Source: Bacteroidaceae bacterium (GTDB taxonomy: Bacteria > Bacteroidota > Bacteroidia > Bacteroidales > Bacteroidaceae). From it: 64,000 nucleotides of DNA. The stretch spans positions 1 to 64,000 of the forward strand of contig JAEEOB010000085.1 of NCBI GenBank assembly GCA_016284045.1, in the 5' to 3' direction. Positions within the stretch are counted from its first letter, which is position 1, and each line of letters opens with the position of its first letter. Shown here piece by piece: positions 1 to 8,686 of the stretch. The position numbers and the translations under genes are program-made. A model generated the notes under the pieces. That model ran no database searches. It was not told where the DNA came from and worked only from the letters and a program-made list of their open reading frames with translations.

Positions 1-140
1 CAAACTTGTTTGAGTATTGTCATGAAAAAGAGAATTTTTGTGCAAACGAGTGCAGAGCCGAACTTGTTCGAGCTATGCCGAGTGCAGCCGAAAATGCGTT
101 ATAACGAAAAACTGCGAAGCGAATCTGAATGAATTTAAAC
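1..140. repeat. Candidate interspersed intergenic repeat, cut by window start
   Basis: AACTTGTTTGAG at 3-14 and AACTTGTTCGAG at 61-72, within GAGTGCAGAGCCGAACTTGTTCGAGCTATGCCGAGTGCAGCC; no ORF. Confidence 0.35.
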
Positions 141-270
141 GAAGATTTACGTTTGACTTTTTTACGAACAAAGATCAGAAAGTTTTTTAAGATGATAAGC
201 AGTTCTTTTTAGACCATTCTAAAAGACTTACCTAAAATCCTTTTCTGCTGAATTTCAGTCATTTTGTATA

Positions 271-301
271 AAAAACTGCCAATACATTTGGCAGTTTTTT
301 T
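271..301 (+). terminator. Rho-independent terminator
   Basis: AAAAACTGCCAATACATTTGGCAGTTTTTTT hairpin plus T-run. Confidence 0.75.
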
Positions 302-310
302 GTTTTTTAG

Positions 311-318
311 TAAATTTG
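311..318 (+). promoter_or_regulatory. Bacteroidota -7 box TAAATTTG
   Basis: Matches TAnnTTTG about 100 nt upstream of the 418 ORF. Confidence 0.45.
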
Positions 319-417
319 CATTTTGATATGATAAAAACTGACTTATACAGCCTTTTGCATATTTCTTACAACTAACGTAATTTATATAACTATTTTTATT
401 AACTTAACAAAACCAAA

Positions 418-3400
418 ATGAAACGAAAACTACTGTTTTTTTTGACATTAATCGTCAGTGCTTTGGCATGGAATGCAAAGGCACAGATTGATGTGACGAG
501 TACGTATCTGACAAATGCGGACTTTTCTGCTGACACACCATTATCCGTCAATCTGAAGGGCTATGGTAAGGATATAGGCAATACCGGAAGTGTTTATGGG
601 TTCCAGACTGTTATAGGATGGACATCCGAAGTTCTTGCTGGGGACAATAGCAATTCTACCTATCCAAATTCAGGAATGGGCGGTGCTGTGTTCTTATATG
701 GTTCAGATAAACAGATGCAGGGTAATAATGTGGCACCTCCTACTTTAGGACCTAACGACTCAAATGGCCAATGCTTAGGTTTTTTTGCTGTTTGGGGGTG
801 TGGCGGTTATTACTATCAAAGTGTAATATTACCAGCAGGTAAGTATAAAATTACTATACCAATGTTCTGCAAAAGCGGAACACAAGCCAATACTTCACAT
901 ACTGGTTTTTTCCCGAATAGTGGAAATCCTTATATAGTGGAAGTGAATCCTACTGTTGGACAGTGGGCTAATCAGACTGTCGAATTTAATTTGGCTACAG
1001 AAACTCCTGGACAAATTTGTGTTGGTTATAAATCTACAGGTAGTGGATCTGGAGCAAATCCAATGCTTTTCATAGATTGTGTGAAAATAGAATATACTGC
1101 TGCAATTGTGAAAACTGAGCTGGAGGCAGCTATCAAGAAAGCAACGTCAACGAATGGGATACTGAACAATTCCGCACTTAATGATGCAATCATGGCAGCG
1201 CAGAACGTTTATGATGATGATGAATCAACTCAGAACGAAATAAACAATGCAGTCACTACCTTGGAGGCTGCTATCACTGAGGCCTTGAAAAACATTCCAA
1301 ACGAAACAAACGTAACGGAACTTTTCGTTACCAACAACTCGTTCGAGACTGGTGACTTAACGGGATGGAATAGTGTAACAGCAAATGACACAGGTGTTAA
1401 GCCGAATTCAAATGGTACTTATGCTTGTACTAATACAGATGGAAACTACCTTTACAACACTTGGGGTGGAAATGCTGAAAAGTCAGTCAAACAGACACTG
1501 ACCAATCTTCCTGAAGGATATTACGAAGTTTCCGCTCTGATTGCATCAGATGCGAATTTGACAGTCAATCTACTTGCTGGCGACACAAAGACTCCTGTTA
1601 CTACAAGTCCTGACGGAAAAACCGTGTTTGTGACTGGCAAATCTGGAAAAGTCTATGTTGAAGATAGTGGTGGCCTTCTGATAGGTGCCTCATCAACGTC
1701 TTGGTACAAGGCTGATAACTTCCAATTAATATATTATACAGTAGAGTCTTTATATAACAATGAGGTTGACAGAGCAAAAGATTTACTTGATCATCAAGAT
1801 TATGTAAATGTAACAGGTGTAGAACGTTCCACATTGAATAATTTAGCTAATCCTACAGAGCCTCCAACCACAAATGCCAAATATATAGCTGCTATAAGTG
1901 ACATTCAGGATGCAATAAACTCTTTCGTTGGTGCAAAAGACCCGTATGATGCTTATGCTAAAGCAAAGAAATTTGATGATCCTAATCTGATATATGCTGA
2001 TGAAACCAAGAAAAACAATTTCACAACAGCAATTAATGCTGAGGCTTCTTCTGCTGAGGAAGCAACGTCAATTGCTAATAATATAACCACTACTCTCCGG
2101 GCTTACTACGAGAGCCATGCCTTAGCAGAAGGTGTTGAGGATGCAATAAACAAAACGTCTTCTATTAAAAACGCAAATGACCCGAAAAATAATGATGACT
2201 GGACTTGGACAGGCAAGAAAAATTCCCCGACAAGCAATGAATCTTGGACAGACGCTGATGGCACAAACCAACACTCGTATTTTGATGGTGGAGACTGGAA
2301 TGCCAATACGTGGACAACAACCATGGAGCAGGAGGTAACTCTTCCTGCCGGAAAATACTTGCTTACCGCCAAAGGTCGAGCTGCGCTTAATACAACGTTG
2401 ACAATGGCTATTGGTGAGGTAAGTGTTGCGTTACCTCACGACGGAGCAACTGGCAATGTTTTTGATCGTGGATGGGGAGATGCTTCTCTTGAATTCGCTA
2501 CGGTGGAAAATGCAAAAATAAAGGTAACAGCAACTTCAAGTACTCAACATGAATGGTTCTCAATTTCAGACTTCCGTTTAGTTCAGATTGGTAATGTGAT
2601 TGCTGGAGAAGCAACAGCACTTCCAACAGATGGTTCAATGGAAGCCAACAAATGGTACTATTTCGATATAGCAGCCGAAGCAGAATACAACATCAATCTG
2701 ACCACTCCTAACGACATCGTTTATACTACAGACGGAACCATCCTGATAGAGTATGAAGCTACAGTGACAGACCATTTTTCCGAAACAGAGCAGATTCAGT
2801 TGGCAGCAGGCCGTTATTATGTGAAGTCAGCTTCAGCTCAGACGCTTTCTATTGAGCCTTTTGCATTTGTTTATGAGATTGGCGATGCAGTTACATTTCC
2901 TGCTAACGATGAGTATACTCAGTCATCTACTATTTTAGTAACATTCCCTAACGCAGCATCCAACGACCCGAATGCAGTTCTTGAACTCGAGGAAGGTGCC
3001 ACTGCAACAGTCAATGGCAAGACCGTTGAACTTGAAGCTGTAGATGGTGGATTTATAATCGACCTCGGCACTCTTACTGAGAATACCGAATATGGCATTT
3101 CAATCTCTCCTGATGTTTTCGGATATCTTGAGCATATGGCAAACGATGACATAAACTTCACTATAAAGACACCTGCGGTGTTTGATGGAAAATATTATTT
3201 GTATAATACAGACACTAAGCTTTATCTCAGCCGTGGTGGAAATTGGGCAACTCAAGCCGTCAATGATAACTATGGTCTTGTTGTGAATCTGGTGACAGAT
3301 AAATCAGGAAAGACTACTATTCAGTTTGCTGATAATTTAATGTATCTTGGTGATGATGGATTCTGTTATACAGATTGTCAAGAGGGCCGGGTGCGTAATT

Positions 3401-4803
3401 ATAATATGTCAGCAGTGGAGAATGGCTATAAATTTTTGAATACAAACAATTCTAAATATTTAGCTATAAATAATGGAAAGGTTGTTGGAGATGCAGTGGA
3501 AGGTGGTAATCTTCAAGGTACATCCAATGTTTGGTCTCTTGAGAAACTTTCCGATCATAAGGCTAATTATACAAAAAACGAAGACGCACAGGCTTTAGCT
3601 GCTGCAACATCGGCAGGAATTACTCCTACAACAAAAGCAGAGTTAGAAGAAACTCTATCCTCTGATTATAATGCCACAAACATAGAGGTTTCAGGAACGG
3701 GTGATGAAGTTAAGGAAAGCTATCAAGGATGTGCAGCAAATAGTCAAGAAGGAAAACCTCTAGAGGTTTATACTGAGACTGTAAGCGGTCTTAAGCCAGG
3801 CTTGTATAAATTGTCAGTCAGTGCATTCCAAAGATCAACCTGGCTGCAGGAAGTATATGACGCTGACGGTATGCGTGGATTGAGCTATGTTTATGCAAAT
3901 GACGCTAAAACTCAGCTGAAGTCTATTACTGAATATGTTGCAAATGAGGCATATACGGAGGGATGGAATCCAAATATTGAAATTAATGGTGGAAATTATC
4001 CAAATAGTATGGGAGCTGCTGGTCAGGCATTTGATAAAGGTGAATATGTAAATGATGTATATGTTTATGTCAATGCGGACGAGGGAAGCGAAACAGGTTC
4101 AATAAAATTCGGTATAATCAATCCTGCTCGTTATGGGAATGATGGAAACCGTGGCTCATGGACTGCATTCAATAACTTCACCCTCACATACTACGATCAG
4201 GCCTCTGCCACCATGGCCATCAACGCATCCGCTCAGTATGGTACGTTTGTGGCTCCGTTCGACGTGACGATTCCTGAGGGCGTAACTGCTTATACTGTTG
4301 ATGCAGTGGCAACGAATAGTGAGCTGACACTTACAGCTCTTGAGAACACTATCCCCGCCAACACTCCAGTTGTGGTTTACAGTGAAGCTGCTGATGGTGT
4401 AAATGAAACATTCTATGGAAGAGACAACTCAACCGATGACACCACCGAGGGTCTTCTGACTGGTGTGTATGGAGAGACTGTAGTAGAGCCGGGCAATTAT
4501 GTGCTTCAGTTGTTGAACGGCAAGGTTGCGTTCTACAAGGTTTCTGAGGAAACTGACGAAGTGAAGGTGGGTGCCAACCGTGCATATCTTACCAAGCCTG
4601 CAGGAACAGCAGACAGTGGCATCAAGGCATTCTTCTTCGGTGCAGACAACGATACTCCAACTGGCATCTCTGCAATCGAGATGCTCCTGAGTGGGTCTGC
4701 AGAGATTTACAATGCCGCAGGTGTGAAGGTTACAACTCCTCAGAAAGGTGTGAACATCATCCGCACGGCTGATGGAAAGACACAAAAGGTGTTAGTGAAA
4801 TAA
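418..4803 (+). CDS. Large secreted/surface protein with FIVAR-like segments and T9SS-type C-terminal tail
   Basis: 1461 aa; signal peptide MKRKLLFFLTLIVSALAWNAKA; FIVAR-like helices; C-terminus AEIYNAAGVKVTTPQKGVNIIRTADGKTQKVLVK resembles a T9SS type A sorting domain. Confidence 0.85.
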   Translation: MKRKLLFFLTLIVSALAWNAKAQIDVTSTYLTNADFSADTPLSVNLKGYGKDIGNTGSVYGFQTVIGWTSEVLAGDNSNSTYPNSGMGGAVFLYGSDKQMQGNNVAPPTLGPNDSNGQCLGFFAVWGCGGYYYQSVILPAGKYKITIPMFCKSGTQANTSHTGFFPNSGNPYIVEVNPTVGQWANQTVEFNLATETPGQICVGYKSTGSGSGANPMLFIDCVKIEYTAAIVKTELEAAIKKATSTNGILNNSALNDAIMAAQNVYDDDESTQNEINNAVTTLEAAITEALKNIPNETNVTELFVTNNSFETGDLTGWNSVTANDTGVKPNSNGTYACTNTDGNYLYNTWGGNAEKSVKQTLTNLPEGYYEVSALIASDANLTVNLLAGDTKTPVTTSPDGKTVFVTGKSGKVYVEDSGGLLIGASSTSWYKADNFQLIYYTVESLYNNEVDRAKDLLDHQDYVNVTGVERSTLNNLANPTEPPTTNAKYIAAISDIQDAINSFVGAKDPYDAYAKAKKFDDPNLIYADETKKNNFTTAINAEASSAEEATSIANNITTTLRAYYESHALAEGVEDAINKTSSIKNANDPKNNDDWTWTGKKNSPTSNESWTDADGTNQHSYFDGGDWNANTWTTTMEQEVTLPAGKYLLTAKGRAALNTTLTMAIGEVSVALPHDGATGNVFDRGWGDASLEFATVENAKIKVTATSSTQHEWFSISDFRLVQIGNVIAGEATALPTDGSMEANKWYYFDIAAEAEYNINLTTPNDIVYTTDGTILIEYEATVTDHFSETEQIQLAAGRYYVKSASAQTLSIEPFAFVYEIGDAVTFPANDEYTQSSTILVTFPNAASNDPNAVLELEEGATATVNGKTVELEAVDGGFIIDLGTLTENTEYGISISPDVFGYLEHMANDDINFTIKTPAVFDGKYYLYNTDTKLYLSRGGNWATQAVNDNYGLVVNLVTDKSGKTTIQFADNLMYLGDDGFCYTDCQEGRVRNYNMSAVENGYKFLNTNNSKYLAINNGKVVGDAVEGGNLQGTSNVWSLEKLSDHKANYTKNEDAQALAAATSAGITPTTKAELEETLSSDYNATNIEVSGTGDEVKESYQGCAANSQEGKPLEVYTETVSGLKPGLYKLSVSAFQRSTWLQEVYDADGMRGLSYVYANDAKTQLKSITEYVANEAYTEGWNPNIEINGGNYPNSMGAAGQAFDKGEYVNDVYVYVNADEGSETGSIKFGIINPARYGNDGNRGSWTAFNNFTLTYYDQASATMAINASAQYGTFVAPFDVTIPEGVTAYTVDAVATNSELTLTALENTIPANTPVVVYSEAADGVNETFYGRDNSTDDTTEGLLTGVYGETVVEPGNYVLQLLNGKVAFYKVSEETDEVKVGANRAYLTKPAGTADSGIKAFFFGADNDTPTGISAIEMLLSGSAEIYNAAGVKVTTPQKGVNIIRTADGKTQKVLVK

Positions 4804-4873
4804 TAATTAATTAAGCAGGTTGGTGCAGCTTAGTCCATACCAACTTATAATAAAGAAATAACAATAATTAGAT

Positions 4874-5077
4874 ATGAAAAAAGAATATATAGTTCCGGCA
4901 ATGATGAAGAATAGCTTGGAACTTAAAAATGCCTTTGCTCTTTCCACGTCAGAAACTTCTGCCGATCCGACCCAGCCTTCTTTGGTTAAGGTACGTGAAG
5001 AGGAAGAGGAGGAAGAGGAGGCGATGATCATGCTCCTCAAAGACCTTGAGGAAGGCAAAACCTCCGGGCTTTGGTGA
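4874..5077 (+). CDS. Small poly-Glu protein downstream of surface protein
   Basis: 67 aa starting MKKEYIVPAMMKNSLELKNAFALS, with VREEEEEEEEA tract; followed by a strong terminator. Confidence 0.6.
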   Translation: MKKEYIVPAMMKNSLELKNAFALSTSETSADPTQPSLVKVREEEEEEEEAMIMLLKDLEEGKTSGLW

Positions 5078-5098
5078 TTGATTCATTTTCAATATATC

Positions 5099-5136
5099 AA
5101 AAAAGAGCTGCGGCACTTTTGCCGTAGCTCTTTTTT
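5099..5136 (+). terminator. Rho-independent terminator
   Basis: AAAAGAGCTGCGGCACTTTTGCCGTAGCTCTTTTTT. Confidence 0.85.
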
Positions 5137-5245
5137 GATGAAGTATGAGGGTTTGAAGGAAAAAAATCATGCCATATTTTTAAATGTCATTTTTTTTTAG
5201 TTAATTTGCAGTTGAAATTGTAAATGTCATTTTAATAAGAAATCT

Positions 5246-6253
5246 ATGAACTTGATTGACAAAATCATTGCGCGTGCGAAAAGCAACAAGCAGCGCATCG
5301 TTCTCCCTGAAGCAACGGAGGAACGCACACTGACGGCAGCCGACCAGGCGCTCGCCGACGACCTGGCAGAACTGGTATTGCTTGGTAATATAGACGAGAT
5401 TCATGCGCTTGCCGATAAGTTGGGATTGAAAAACATCGACAAGGCGACATTGATTGACCCTGCTACGAGCGAGAAGCGTGAGGAGTATGCGCAACTCCTA
5501 TTTGAACTTCGCAAGAAGAAGGGCATGACTCTGGAGCAGGCTCGTGAGAAGGTACTCGACCCTCTGTATTTCGGTTGCCTCATCATCAAGAGTGGAGATG
5601 CCGACGGACAGATTTCCGGCGCGCTCAGCACCACAGGCGAGACACTGCGCCCCGCCCTTCAGATTATCAAGTGCTCTCCTGGAATCACATGCGTGAGTGG
5701 GGCTATGCTCATGATTACACAGACACCGCAATATGGTGAGGATGGTGTGCTCGTGGTAGGTGATGTGGCTGTCACACCGATGCCTGACGCAGGGCAGTTG
5801 GCTCAGATAGCCGTTTGTACTGCACAGACAGCCAGGTCGGTGGCTGGTTTCGCCGATCCTCGTGTGGCGATGCTCTCATTCTCCACGAAGGGCAGTGCGA
5901 AGCATGAGGTGGTGGATAAGGTGATTGAGGCAACAGCTCTTGCCAAAGAACTTGACCCGTCACTTAAGATTGACGGTGAGCTTCAGGCAGATGCGGCGCT
6001 CGTACCAAGCGTAGGCAAGAAAAAAGCACCTGGATCAGAAATTGCCGGCAACGCCAATGTGCTGGTGTTCCCTAACCTCGAGGTTGGCAATATCGGCTAT
6101 AAGCTCGTTCAGAGACTAGGCAATGCTGATGCCATCGGTCCAATCCTCCAGGGCATCGCCCGTCCTGTGAATGACCTCTCCCGCGGCTGTTCTGTCGATG
6201 ACATCTACAAGATGGTGGCCATCACGGCTTGCCAGGCGATGGATGCGAAATAA
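5246..6253 (+). CDS. pta: Phosphate acetyltransferase
   Basis: MNLIDKIIARAKSNKQRIVLPEATEERTLTAADQAL...; directly upstream of ackA. Confidence 0.96.
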   Translation: MNLIDKIIARAKSNKQRIVLPEATEERTLTAADQALADDLAELVLLGNIDEIHALADKLGLKNIDKATLIDPATSEKREEYAQLLFELRKKKGMTLEQAREKVLDPLYFGCLIIKSGDADGQISGALSTTGETLRPALQIIKCSPGITCVSGAMLMITQTPQYGEDGVLVVGDVAVTPMPDAGQLAQIAVCTAQTARSVAGFADPRVAMLSFSTKGSAKHEVVDKVIEATALAKELDPSLKIDGELQADAALVPSVGKKKAPGSEIAGNANVLVFPNLEVGNIGYKLVQRLGNADAIGPILQGIARPVNDLSRGCSVDDIYKMVAITACQAMDAK

Positions 6254-6262
6254 TAGCTGATA

Positions 6263-6346
6263 GTTGAGAGTTTATAGTTTTGAGAATTTACTTTTCTCTT
6301 AATTATAACCCCTCAACAATATACTAAAATACTCTAAACTCTCAAC
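6263..6346. repeat. 12-bp perfect inverted repeat, 60-nt spacer, in pta-ackA gap
   Basis: GTTGAGAGTTTA (6263-6274) / TAAACTCTCAAC (6335-6346). Confidence 0.6.
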
Positions 6347-6356
6347 AAAATAAACA

Positions 6357-7559
6357 ATGAAGATCTTAGTACTCAATTGTGGCAGCTCTTCGATTAAGTA
6401 TGCGCTGTACGACATGGATGACCACAGCGTGGTGACATCCGGCGGCATTGAGAAAATCGGACTGTCAGACTCTTTTATTAAAATCAAGGTAAACGGAAAG
6501 AAAATTCAGATGGATGAACCTGTACCTGAGCATACCGCCGGTGTGCAGCTCATCTTCCGTGTGCTGACTCAGGGCGAGAATGCTGTGCTGAACGACCTGC
6601 ACGAGCTTGATGCTGTCGGTCATCGTATGGTTCATGGTGGTGAGCGGTTCAGTGAGTCTGTGCTCATCACCGACGAGGTAATGCGGGACTTCTCTGCCTG
6701 CAACGATCTCGCACCGCTACACAATCCTGCCAATATCAAAGGTGTGAACGCAGTGAAGGCACTGCTGCCCGAAATTCCTCAGGTGGGTGTGTTCGATACG
6801 GCCTTCCATCAGACCATGCCTGACTATGCCTATATGTACGCTACTCCATACGAACTCTATGAGAAATATGGTGTGCGCCGTTACGGTTTCCACGGCACGA
6901 GTCACCGATACGTGAGTCAGCGTGTGCTTGACTACCTCGGCATAGACAAGGCTGAAGGCACGAAGATTATCACCTGCCATATCGGAAACGGTGCCTCTAT
7001 CGCAGCTGTGAAGAATGGCAAATGTATTGACACATCCATGGGACTCACTCCGCTAGAAGGACTTATCATGGGCACCCGTTCCGGTGATATCGATGCTGGT
7101 GCTGTCACTTTCATCATGGACAAGGAAGGTCTTGACACGAAAGGACTGTCGAACCTGCTCAACAAGAAATCAGGGCTGCTCGGCGTGAGCGGCGGTGCGA
7201 GCGACTTCCGCGATATTCTTAAGGGCATCGAGGAGGGTAACGACCAAGCCCGCCTTGCAAAAGAAATGTACACCTACCGCATCAAGAAGTATATTGGTCA
7301 GTATGCCGCAGCCATGGGTGGTGTAGATATTATCGTCTTCACAGGTGGTGCCGGCGAAAACCAGTGGGAGGTGCGCGAGGGCGCAACCGACGGTTTGGAG
7401 TTCCTTGGCGTGAGGATGGATGTGGAGAAGAATCACGGATGCCGTGCCAAGGAGATGACCATTTCCGCCGATGACAGTAAGGTAAAGGTATGCGTCATCC
7501 CGACCGACGAGGAACTAATGATTGCCACCGATACCCTTAACATCGTTTCTAAACTCTGA
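6357..7559 (+). CDS. ackA: Acetate kinase
   Basis: MKILVLNCGSSSIKYALYDM...; RYGFHGTSH, GNGAS, GLTPLEGL, GGAGEN motifs. Confidence 0.98.
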   Translation: MKILVLNCGSSSIKYALYDMDDHSVVTSGGIEKIGLSDSFIKIKVNGKKIQMDEPVPEHTAGVQLIFRVLTQGENAVLNDLHELDAVGHRMVHGGERFSESVLITDEVMRDFSACNDLAPLHNPANIKGVNAVKALLPEIPQVGVFDTAFHQTMPDYAYMYATPYELYEKYGVRRYGFHGTSHRYVSQRVLDYLGIDKAEGTKIITCHIGNGASIAAVKNGKCIDTSMGLTPLEGLIMGTRSGDIDAGAVTFIMDKEGLDTKGLSNLLNKKSGLLGVSGGASDFRDILKGIEEGNDQARLAKEMYTYRIKKYIGQYAAAMGGVDIIVFTGGAGENQWEVREGATDGLEFLGVRMDVEKNHGCRAKEMTISADDSKVKVCVIPTDEELMIATDTLNIVSKL

Positions 7560-7586
7560 CAAAGCAATATTGTTTTTCATTGAAAT

Positions 7587-7620
7587 CGGAAGGTGCACTG
7601 ATGGTGCCTTCCGTTTTTTT
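7587..7620 (+). terminator. Rho-independent terminator after ackA
   Basis: CGGAAGGTGCACTGATGGTGCCTTCCGTTTTTTT. Confidence 0.85.
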
Positions 7621-7736
7621 ATATGAATAATTCAAAAGTGCTATGACTGTTGTCCCTTTTGTACTCTTTTGTCGTTATTTTCTCCTTTAATTGATTTTTT
7701 TTCACAAAAAAGTTGGAAGTGTGCAAATAAAAGTCT

Positions 7737-7744
7737 TATATTTG
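7737..7744 (+). promoter_or_regulatory. -7 box TATATTTG
   Basis: Exact TAnnTTTG about 35 nt upstream of the 7780 CDS. Confidence 0.5.
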
Positions 7745-7779
7745 CACACAATTTCACCAAATGAGCAAAAAATCAGACT

Positions 7780-8262
7780 ATGGTACCTTTTAATAAAATA
7801 ACAGAGACAGACATTCCGAAAATATTGTCGTTTTTTGATGCCGAAGCCCAAGACCGCGTTAAGCTGGCACTCAACCGCTATTGCACAGGAGGCAGGAGTG
7901 AGTTGTCTATGGCTGTCGTCGAGCAGGCCATCGTGTTCCGGCAGGAGATAGAGGATATGTATCTCTATTCGATGCCCAAAGGAAAGGGTAATATCCGTAT
8001 CATCTGCATGGAGATGATGGAAGGTGCCAACATCATGGGCTACGACTGGATGGTTGTGGGAGTGAACGAGGCGCAGAAAGCTATTATCAATGGGGCTCTG
8101 CCGGGGCACTTCAAGTTTATCAGTGAGGAGAAATACAGTTTCCTCGATATTGTTAGGTTCTGCAAGATTATAGATAATGAGCCTTCAATTATCGCCAAGC
8201 CTACTGTCAGCTATACAGATTCCGTGTTCTATAACAATGAGCAGATGGTGGCAGCAGGATAG
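7780..8262 (+). CDS. Conserved hypothetical protein
   Basis: 160-aa ORF with own promoter and terminator; no recognised motif. Confidence 0.75.
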   Translation: MVPFNKITETDIPKILSFFDAEAQDRVKLALNRYCTGGRSELSMAVVEQAIVFRQEIEDMYLYSMPKGKGNIRIICMEMMEGANIMGYDWMVVGVNEAQKAIINGALPGHFKFISEEKYSFLDIVRFCKIIDNEPSIIAKPTVSYTDSVFYNNEQMVAAG

Positions 8263-8352
8263 TTTTATGGTTTGGGGTTAGTTGTTGGTTTTTAGTATGA
8301 AGACACACTCCTGCAATTCTTTATAAACACACAGATATCAGAAGAACTCAAT

Positions 8353-8388
8353 AAAAAAGTGTGTCGGCAATTGCCGACACACTTTTTT
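8353..8388. terminator. Bidirectional terminator, 36-bp perfect palindrome
   Basis: AAAAAAGTGTGTCGGCAATTGCCGACACACTTTTTT between convergent genes. Confidence 0.9.
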
Positions 8389-8409
8389 CCGATTGTTTGT
8401 GTAAGTTTC

Positions 8410-8583
8410 TTATTCACCTGGAGCGATAGCACCTGAAGGACAAGCGTCTGCGCATGTACCGCAGTCAACACATACGTCCGGGTCAATTTCATACTTGCTG
8501 TCGCCTGCTGAGATAGCGCCTGCAGGGCACTCACCCTCGCATGAACCGCACATTACACAGTCGTCACTGATTACGTAAGCCAT
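8410..8583 (-). CDS. 2[4Fe-4S] ferredoxin (absent from ORF track)
   Basis: Reverse-strand translation MAYVISDDCVMCGSCEGECPAGAISAGDSKYEIDPDVCVDCGTCADACPSGAIAPGE; two CxxCxxCxxxCP clusters. Confidence 0.95.
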   Translation of the reverse strand: MAYVISDDCVMCGSCEGECPAGAISAGDSKYEIDPDVCVDCGTCADACPSGAIAPGE

Positions 8584-8668
8584 AATTTTGTTGTTTTAAA
8601 TGATTACTTAAATTGAATTACCATATTTGTCTTTGGCAAGAACAGACGCTCCCGCCGTGTTACGGGTG

Positions 8669-8676
8669 CAAAGATA
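8669..8676 (-). promoter_or_regulatory. -7 box TATCTTTG for ferredoxin
   Basis: CAAAGATA on + strand, about 85 nt upstream of the ferredoxin start. Confidence 0.55.
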
Positions 8677-8686
8677 AGGTAAAAAA

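Noticed and set aside
4807-5058. 83-aa reverse ORF with poly-Ser
   Set aside because: Shadow of the poly-Glu ORF (GAG/GAA read as CTC/TTC); ends before the + strand terminator in the wrong orientation.
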